Below, piece after piece: positions 59,076-64,000 of a stretch of DNA of 64,000 nt. Source of the stretch: CAVRQM01 sp963723455 (GTDB lineage Bacteria > Pseudomonadota > Alphaproteobacteria > Acetobacterales > Acetobacteraceae). How positions within the stretch are numbered: position 1 is the stretch's first letter; each line of letters opens with the position of its first letter. A program made the translations under genes and the position numbers. The stretch spans positions 1,302,001 through 1,366,000 of the forward strand of contig CAVRQM010000001.1 in NCBI GenBank assembly GCA_963723455.1, read 5' to 3'. Under the pieces are notes generated by a model, which made no database searches, had not been told where the DNA came from, and saw only the letters and a list, made by a program, of their open reading frames with translations.

Positions 59076-60088
59076 AACACGCAGGCCTGCCCGGGTGCGG
59101 CCAGGGCCGGCGCATCCAGGATCGCCACGGCGCCGGTCCCGCACGGCTCGACATGCGCCGGCTGCGGCGCCTCGCGCGCGCGCAGCTTGACGACGCAGCG
59201 CCGCGCCCCCGGCTCGACCAGCCAGTTGACCGCGCGCAGCCGCACCCGGCGCTCGCCGGTCCCGCGCGCGCCGACCACCACGCGCCGCCGCGCCGCGTCC
59301 AGCCCGACCACCACGCGCCGCCGCCCCTCCGCGTCGTGCGACGCAGCCCCAAGCCGCCGCGCCTGGCCCAGCGTATAGCCGGCGATCCCGGCATGGCCGC
59401 CCAGCACCGCGCCGGCCCGGTCCACGATCTCGCCCGGCTCGGCCGCATCCGGGCGCAGCGCCGCCACCGTCGCGTCATAGCGGCCGGCGGGCACGAAGCA
59501 GATGTCCTGGCTGTCCGGCTTGGCGGCGACCGCAAGACCCAGCCGCCCGGCCTGCGCGCGCACCGCCGCCTTGTCGGCGAACCCGCCCAGCGGGAACAGC
59601 AGCCGATCGAGCTGCGCGCGGGTGGTCGCGAACAGGAACCAGCTCTGGTCGCGCGCCGGATCCGCCGCCCGGTGCAGTTCCGCCCCGTCCGGCCCGTCGA
59701 TGCGGCGAACGTAGTGCCCGGTGGCCAGCCGCTCGCAGCCGAGGTCGGCCGCCAGCGCCATCAGGTCGGTGAACTTGACGGTCTGGTTGCAGCGAATGCA
59801 GGGCACCGGCGTCTCGCCGGCGGCATAGCTGTCGGCAAAATCCTGGATGACGGCTTCGCGGAACCGCGCCTCGGCGTCGATCACGTAATGCGCGATCCCG
59901 AGCCGGTCGGCCACGCGGCGCGCGTCGAGGATGTCCTGGCCGGCGCAGCACGCGCCCTTGCGCGAAGCACCCGCGCCGAAATCGTACAGTTGCAGCGTGG
60001 CGCCGATCACCTCGTGCCCCGCCTCGTGCAGCAGGCCGGCCACCGTGCTGCTGTCCACGCCCCCGGACATCGCGACCAGGATGCGCAT
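59027..60088 (-). CDS. mnmA: tRNA-specific 2-thiouridylase
   Basis: Installs sulfur at position 2 of wobble uridine in tRNA Glu/Gln/Lys. The 353-residue enzyme has the PP-loop 'VAMSGGVDSSTVAGLL', 'CAGQDILDARRVADRLGI', 'PVPCIRCNQTVKF' (catalytic Cys), 'LATGHYVRR' and 'KPDSQDICFVPAG' (second catalytic Cys). It lies downstream of two cysteine desulfurases and a ferredoxin on the same strand, which fits its need for persulfide sulfur. Confidence 0.96.
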   Translation of the reverse strand: MRILVAMSGGVDSSTVAGLLHEAGHEVIGATLQLYDFGAGASRKGACCAGQDILDARRVADRLGIAHYVIDAEARFREAVIQDFADSYAAGETPVPCIRCNQTVKFTDLMALAADLGCERLATGHYVRRIDGPDGAELHRAADPARDQSWFLFATTRAQLDRLLFPLGGFADKAAVRAQAGRLGLAVAAKPDSQDICFVPAGRYDATVAALRPDAAEPGEIVDRAGAVLGGHAGIAGYTLGQARRLGAASHDAEGRRRVVVGLDAARRRVVVGARGTGERRVRLRAVNWLVEPGARRCVVKLRAREAPQPAHVEPCGTGAVAILDAPALAAPGQACVFYDGERVLGGGFIGAG

Positions 60089-60097
60089 GCCGCAGAC

Positions 60098-60427
60098 CTA
60101 CTTCTGGGCGTTTCGCGTCGCCGCCGGCAGGCGCACTTCCAGCCCGTCCAGCGCCGGCGTCATCACGATCTGGCAGCCCAGCCGCGAGGTCTTCTCCAGC
60201 CCGAAGGCGAGGTCGAGCATGTCCTCCTCGTCCTCGGTCGGCTTGGCCAGCCTGGGAAACCAGGACGAATCGACGATCACATGGCAGGTCGAGCAGGCAA
60301 GCGAGCCTTCGCACGCCCCTTCGATATCGACGCCGTGCTTGTGCGCGACCTCGAGCACGGACAGGCCGAGCGGCGCATCGACTTCGCGACGCGAGCCGTC
60401 ACGCTGGATGAATGTCATTTTCGGCAT
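60098..60427 (-). CDS. [2Fe-2S] ferredoxin (adrenodoxin type)
   Basis: A 109-residue ferredoxin with the ISC-type pattern: 'GVDIEGACEGSLACSTCHVIV' (Cys x5 Cys x2 Cys) and a fourth Cys in 'SRLGCQIVMTP'. 'AKPTEDEEDMLDLAFG' is the acidic partner-binding helix. Such ferredoxins support Fe-S assembly. Start at 60427 ('MPKMTFIQRDGS'), overlapping the end of the cysteine desulfurase gene by 29 bases. Confidence 0.93.
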   Translation of the reverse strand: MPKMTFIQRDGSRREVDAPLGLSVLEVAHKHGVDIEGACEGSLACSTCHVIVDSSWFPRLAKPTEDEEDMLDLAFGLEKTSRLGCQIVMTPALDGLEVRLPAATRNAQK

Positions 60428-61616
60428 GGGCGGGAGCCTCGGCGGCTGAATGCGCGCGAGCCAGGCTCGTCGCGGCAAAATCGATGTCGGCGGCGGAGGT
60501 AAAGCGTCCTATGCCGATGCGCAAGGTGCGCGCCGCCTCGTCCGCCGGCAGGCCCATCGCGCGCAGCACGTAGGACGGCGCGATCTCGGCCGAGGAGCAG
60601 GCCGAGCCGGTCGAGACGCACAGCGCCGGGACGGCGCGCATCAGCGCCTGCGCGTCGGCGCGGGGAAATGTCAGGTTCAGATTGCCGGCGATGCGGGCGG
60701 CAGCACTGCCGTTCAGCCGCACGCCGGGGATGGCGCGGGTCAGCCCGGCCAGCAGCCGGTCACGCAGGCCGGCGATGCGCGCCGTGTCCGCCTCCGTCTC
60801 GGCGCCGGCCAGGCGGCATGCCTCGCCGAAGCCCACCACCAGCGGCGTCGGCAGCGTGCCCGAGCGCAGCCCGCGCTCCTGCCCGCCGCCGGAGAACAGC
60901 GGCGCCAGGCGCACGCGCGGACGGCGGCGCACATACAGCGCGCCGACGCCTTTCGGCCCGTACAGCTTGTGGCCGCTCAGCGAGAGCAGGTCGATGCCCA
61001 GCGCCGCCACGTCGAGCCGGATCTTGCCGGCCGCCTGCGCGGCATCGGTGTGGAACAGCGCCCCCGCCGCGCGCGCGATCGCGGCCATGGCGGCGATGTC
61101 CTGGATCACCCCGGTCTCGTTGTTGACCGCCATGACGCTGACCAGCAGCGTGGGCGTGGCCAGCGCCGCGCGCAGCACGTCCGGGTCGAGCAGCCCGTCG
61201 CGGCCGACCGGCAGCACCACCGGCTCGAACCCCTCCGCGGCCAGGTCGGCTGCCAATTCCAGGACGCATTTATGCTCGGTGGCGACCGTCACCACGCGGC
61301 GGCGCGCGGCGCCCTGAGATGCATCGAACCGGGCGCGGGCGAACCGGGCGGCCCCCTTGATGGCGATGTTGTTCGCCTCGGTCGCCCCGGAGGTCAGCAC
61401 CACTTCGCGCGGCTCGGCGCCGATCAGCGCGGCGACATGCGCCCGCGCCGCTTCCACCGCCGCCTCCGCCGCGCGCCCGGCGGCGTGCTCGGCGCTGTGC
61501 GGGTTGCCGGGCTGCTCGGTGAACCAGGGCAGCATGGCGGCCAGCGCGCGCGGGTCGCATGCCGTGGTCGCCTGGTTGTCGAGATAGACCAGCCGGTTCG
61601 CGCCGTCATCCGCCAT
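60399..61616 (-). CDS. Cysteine desulfurase 1 (IscS/NifS class)
   Basis: A 405-residue PLP enzyme: 'VYLDNQATTACDPRAL' N-terminus, 'VVTVATEHKCVLE', 'LLSLSGHKLYGPKGVGALYV' (PLP Lys), 'ERGLRSGTLPTPLVVG' and active-site loop 'CVSTGSACSSAEIAPSYVL' (catalytic Cys). A group I (IscS-like) enzyme that gives persulfide to Fe-S assembly and MnmA. Sixteen bases separate it from the end of the second desulfurase. Confidence 0.94.
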   Translation of the reverse strand: MADDGANRLVYLDNQATTACDPRALAAMLPWFTEQPGNPHSAEHAAGRAAEAAVEAARAHVAALIGAEPREVVLTSGATEANNIAIKGAARFARARFDASQGAARRRVVTVATEHKCVLELAADLAAEGFEPVVLPVGRDGLLDPDVLRAALATPTLLVSVMAVNNETGVIQDIAAMAAIARAAGALFHTDAAQAAGKIRLDVAALGIDLLSLSGHKLYGPKGVGALYVRRRPRVRLAPLFSGGGQERGLRSGTLPTPLVVGFGEACRLAGAETEADTARIAGLRDRLLAGLTRAIPGVRLNGSAAARIAGNLNLTFPRADAQALMRAVPALCVSTGSACSSAEIAPSYVLRAMGLPADEAARTLRIGIGRFTSAADIDFAATSLARAHSAAEAPAHAENDIHPA

Positions 61617-61631
61617 GCCGGCGATATGGCG

Positions 61632-62720
61632 CTACGCCGCGCGCCGCGCCAGCCGGCCGGCCATTGCCTGATATGCGCCGGCGAACGCCGCGACGTCGGC
61701 GCGCGAGGCCGACCACGGCAGCGACACCCGGATCGCCTCGCCGGCCAGCGCGCCCAGCCGCATCGCATCGAGCACATGGCTGCGCGCCACCTTGCCGGAA
61801 CTGCACGCCGCCCCGGCCGAGACGGCGATGCCGGCCAGATCGAGCGCGATCACCTGGGTCTGCGCCGCCACTCCCGGCAGCGCCAGGCAGCTGGTATTGG
61901 GCAGCCGCGCCGCCGCGGCGCCGATCGCGACCGCCCCACTGGCCAGCGCCGCCGCCTCGGCCGCGTCGCGCAGGGGCCGCAACGCGTCCGCGCCGCCCGC
62001 CGCTTCGGCCGCGGCGGCGAACCCGGCGATCGCCGCCAGCGCCGGCGTGCCGCCGCGCCGACCGCGCTCCTGCCCGCCGCCGGCGATCAGCGGGCGCAGC
62101 GCCGACGCGGCCTGCGCCGACAGCAGCAGCGCGCCCGCGCCGGCCGGGCCGCCGAGCTTGTGCGAGGACAACGCCGCGCTGGCCGCGCCAAGAGCGGCGA
62201 AGTCCAGGCCGGTCCGCCCGGCCGCCTGCACCGCGTCCACATGCAGCCACGCGCCATGCCGGGCGCACAGCGCCGCCGCTGCCGCCGCCGGCTGCATCAC
62301 GCCGGTCTCATTGTTGGCCAGCATCAGGCAGACCAGCGCCGGACCGCCCTGCGCCAGCAGCGCCGACAGCGCCGACAAATCCGCCACGCCCTCGCCATCG
62401 ACCGGCAGGATCGCCGCGTCCGCCGCGGCGGCGCGCACCGCGTCGTGTTCGGTGGCCCCGACGATCAGCCGCCGCCCGTCGCACAGGCCGTGCATCGCCA
62501 GCGCATTCGCCTCGGTGCCGCCCGAGGTGAACACCACGCCGCCCGCCGCGGCCCCGAACCGCGCCGCGACGGCCTCGCGCGCATCCTCCAGCAACCGCCG
62601 CGCGGCGCGGCCGGCGGCGTGGACCGAGGACGGGTTGCCGGGGGCGGACAGCGCCCGCAGCACGGCGTCGCGCGCCTGCGGGCGGAGCGGCTCGGAGGCG
62701 TTGGCGTCCAGATAGACCAT
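61632..62720 (-). CDS. Cysteine desulfurase 2, divergent paralogue
   Basis: A 362-residue PLP enzyme related to the downstream one but more divergent: 'MVYLDANASEPLRPQARD', 'VVFTSGGTEANALAMHGL', 'VGATEHDAVRAAAADA' (where IscS has TEHKAVL), 'ALSSHKLGGPAGAGALLL' (PLP Lys) and 'VSAGAACSSGKVARSHVLDAM' (catalytic Cys). The ATG at 62720 gives the family N-terminus. Tandem IscS paralogues ahead of ferredoxin and mnmA occur in Alphaproteobacteria; the division of labour is unknown. Confidence 0.92.
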   Translation of the reverse strand: MVYLDANASEPLRPQARDAVLRALSAPGNPSSVHAAGRAARRLLEDAREAVAARFGAAAGGVVFTSGGTEANALAMHGLCDGRRLIVGATEHDAVRAAAADAAILPVDGEGVADLSALSALLAQGGPALVCLMLANNETGVMQPAAAAAALCARHGAWLHVDAVQAAGRTGLDFAALGAASAALSSHKLGGPAGAGALLLSAQAASALRPLIAGGGQERGRRGGTPALAAIAGFAAAAEAAGGADALRPLRDAAEAAALASGAVAIGAAAARLPNTSCLALPGVAAQTQVIALDLAGIAVSAGAACSSGKVARSHVLDAMRLGALAGEAIRVSLPWSASRADVAAFAGAYQAMAGRLARRAA

Positions 62721-63080
62721 GGCCCAACATAGGCCGGGCGGGCCGGCGCGGGGACCAGGCGCGCGCAGAAACCGCCAGCCGCGCGCAAAAACATGAAGGG
62801 TATGCGACATTTCCATTATGGAATCGCGTCCCGCGCGCCCTATAGTCTGGGTCCGGAGCGGACCGCCGGAGCGTTCGGACGGTTCAGGACGGCGATCTGA
62901 AGAAAGCCTGGTCGAGCAGGGGGCAGACCTGTCCGGTTCTTAATGGGAACCGGCTGGCATGCCTCCTTGGCGGCACATCGGCATGGTCCCATGTGTAACG
63001 CCTGTGTCACGATCTGGCGGCACGGCCGGTATTGGGTCGCCCAGTCGTGGGGCGAGCGTTGAAAGCGGATTTCGATACAC
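62721..63080. other. 360-base divergent control region (desulfurases / hydrolase)
   Basis: No gene. It contains an AT-rich palindrome TTCCAT-T-ATGGAA at 62811-62823 and, 18 bases on, TATAGT (62841-62846), a good -10 for rightward transcription. A purine/GC-rich leader of 230 bases follows before the hydrolase ATG, with no clear ribosome site. Several open frames across it are antisense or composition artefacts. Confidence 0.5.
62811..62823. promoter_or_regulatory. Palindromic operator candidate TTCCATTATGGAA
   Basis: A perfect 6-base inverted repeat around one T, overlapping the expected -35 position of the rightward TATAGT promoter and about 90 bases upstream of the desulfurase genes. Its place suggests a repressor site controlling Fe-S/sulfur genes or the hydrolase. 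The factor is not identifiable. Confidence 0.35.
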
Positions 63081-63746
63081 ATGCCTGAAGTGATGTTTGC
63101 CGGCCCCGACGGGCGGCTGGAGGGTCGCTATCACCACTCCAAGGAGAGCGGCGCCCCGCTGGCGCTGATCCTGCACCCGCACCCGCTGCATGGCGGCACG
63201 ATGAACAACCGCATCGCCTATTCGATGTACCAGGCGTTCCAGCGCCTCGGCTTCTCGGTAATGCGGTTCAATTTCCGTGGCGTCGGCCGCAGCCAGGGCC
63301 GCTATGACGGCGGCCACGGCGAGATCAGCGACGCCGCGGCGGCGCTGGACTGGATGCAGGCGGTCAACCCGAACCAGGGCGGCCTGTGGATTGCCGGCTA
63401 CCAGTTCGGCGCGTTCGTCGGCATGCAGCTGCTGATGCGCCGGCCCGAGATTTCCGGCTGGGTCAGCGTGGCCCCGCCCGCCAACCACTACGATTTCGGC
63501 TTCCTGGCGCCCTGCCCGTGCGGCGGGCTGATGCTGCATGGCGACGCTGACGAGCTGGTGCCGGAGCCGGCGGTCAAGAAGCTGGTGGACAAGCTGAACA
63601 CGCAGAAGAACGTGACGGTCGACTACCGCATCTTCGCCGGCGCGGACCACGTCTTCGCCAGCCACGCCGACGCGGTGGCCGAGGCGATCGACGATCACGT
63701 GAAGCGCACGATGGCGCGCAAGACGATGGCGCTGGCCGCGGACTGA
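63081..63746 (+). CDS. Alpha/beta-hydrolase (COG2945 type) lacking the serine nucleophile
   Basis: A 221-residue protein: 'ALILHPHPLHGGTMNNRIA', 'VMRFNFRGVGRSQGRYDGGHGE', 'MLHGDADELVPEPAVKKL' (acid Asp) and 'FAGADHVFASHADAV' (His). The nucleophile elbow, normally G-x-S-x-G, reads 'AGYQFGAFVGMQ': Gln replaces Ser. The other triad members are in place, so it may be non-catalytic or use another mechanism. Start at 63081 matches the family N-terminus. Divergent from the cysteine desulfurase genes. Confidence 0.86.
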   Translation: MPEVMFAGPDGRLEGRYHHSKESGAPLALILHPHPLHGGTMNNRIAYSMYQAFQRLGFSVMRFNFRGVGRSQGRYDGGHGEISDAAAALDWMQAVNPNQGGLWIAGYQFGAFVGMQLLMRRPEISGWVSVAPPANHYDFGFLAPCPCGGLMLHGDADELVPEPAVKKLVDKLNTQKNVTVDYRIFAGADHVFASHADAVAEAIDDHVKRTMARKTMALAAD

Positions 63747-63911
63747 CGGAAAAGACGGGCTGACGGACTGACGCGCCTGCCGGCCAGCGCCGCGCGAACT
63801 CCGCGGCGGCGCAGGCACGCAGTCGGGCGCGACGGCGGGCCCCATTCGGCGCGGCAAGGCTCGCCTCGCCGGCGTGTTGACGTGCCCGCGCACGACCTGC
63901 ACACCCGCGCG

Positions 63912-64000
63912 GTGAGCGCGTTCCTGACCAATGTGCGCCTGCTCGACCCGGCCTGCGGGCTCGACCAGCCCGGCGAGCTGCTGGTGCGCGACGGGCGCAT
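63912..64000 (+). CDS. pyrC: Dihydroorotase N-terminus (cut by window edge)
   Basis: Only 29 complete codons are in the window: 'SAFLTNVRLLDPACGLDQPG' then 'ELLVRDGRI'. This matches the N-terminal beta domain of PyrC-type dihydroorotases ('TNARLLDPASGLD...LLV.DGRI'), the pyrimidine-pathway enzyme. A GTG at 63912 is the likeliest start; another in-frame GTG is at 63882. The metal site lies beyond the edge, so an inactive PyrC-like paralogue cannot be excluded. Confidence 0.7.
   Translation, partial: MSAFLTNVRLLDPACGLDQPGELLVRDGR

Noticed and set aside
60450..62732. 760-codon plus-strand open frame across both cysteine desulfurases
   Set aside because: Antisense composition artefact; the two desulfurases and their catalytic motifs occupy the minus strand.

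Overview
The window is 64 kb of very GC-rich DNA carrying about sixty chromosomal genes in short operons, many joined by 4-base ATGA/GTGA overlaps. UPF0262, DUF983, CbpM, an NrsF-type anti-sigma factor, a B12 riboswitch on metE, SoxYZ/FccAB and a reaction-centre-type tetraheme cytochrome together suggest an alphaproteobacterium, most likely Rhodospirillales and possibly Acetobacteraceae. That placement is inference from gene content and composition. I found no insertion sequence, prophage, CRISPR array, tRNA or rRNA.

Layout. 0-6 kb: cbpA/cbpM chaperone pair, 3-methyladenine glycosylase, MarR regulator, DUF2272 lipoprotein with mtnA, UPF0262 and DUF983. 6-10 kb: a histone H1-like DNA-binding protein, the otnK/otnC tetronate pair, a glycosyltransferase and a 70-residue orphan. 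10-15 kb: a sugar-type ABC importer (ATPase, two permeases, binding protein). 15-21 kb: an ECF42-like sigma factor with its YCII/DGPF partner, an aminophosphonate module (FAD oxidase plus phnX) and glgX. 21-25 kb: ECF sigma/NrsF divergent from a ModA-like protein, a cytochrome b and a sulfite-oxidase-fold molybdoprotein. 25-29 kb: a cluster of two glycosyltransferase-type enzymes, a GT87-like membrane protein, a radical SAM enzyme and an O-methyltransferase. 29-41 kb: a galM remnant, a lactate/glycolate-type permease, hyuB-hyuA and a divergent branched-chain-amino-acid-type ABC importer whose permease and ATPase are fused. 41-45 kb: B12 riboswitch with metE, and a DAO-family oxidase. 45-53 kb: a periplasmic redox/sulfur island. 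53-59 kb: a polyol operon (GlpA-like, GlpB-like, FGGY kinase, SDR) with a divergent lactonase. 59-64 kb: mnmA, ferredoxin, two cysteine desulfurases, an alpha/beta-hydrolase and the start of pyrC.

The most interesting region is 45.0-53.0 kb. SoxY, SoxZ and a single-heme FccAB pair are present without SoxB or SoxAX. Nearby are a Tat-exported calcineurin-fold phosphoesterase (the fold of SoxB), a monoheme SoxA/TsdA-like cytochrome, a cupredoxin-like protein, a triheme cytochrome with a CcoO-like first domain and an orphan PufC. I propose a divergent thiosulfate/sulfide-oxidising system that delivers electrons to PufC.

Six genes (otnC, the first sugar permease, the ECF42-like sigma, the O-methyltransferase, the DAO oxidase and the GlpA-like protein) each carry one apparent extra base, always one G or C in a short G/C run. 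This looks more like residual sequencing error than true gene decay. The galM remnant at 29.4 kb, with its large internal deletion, is real decay.
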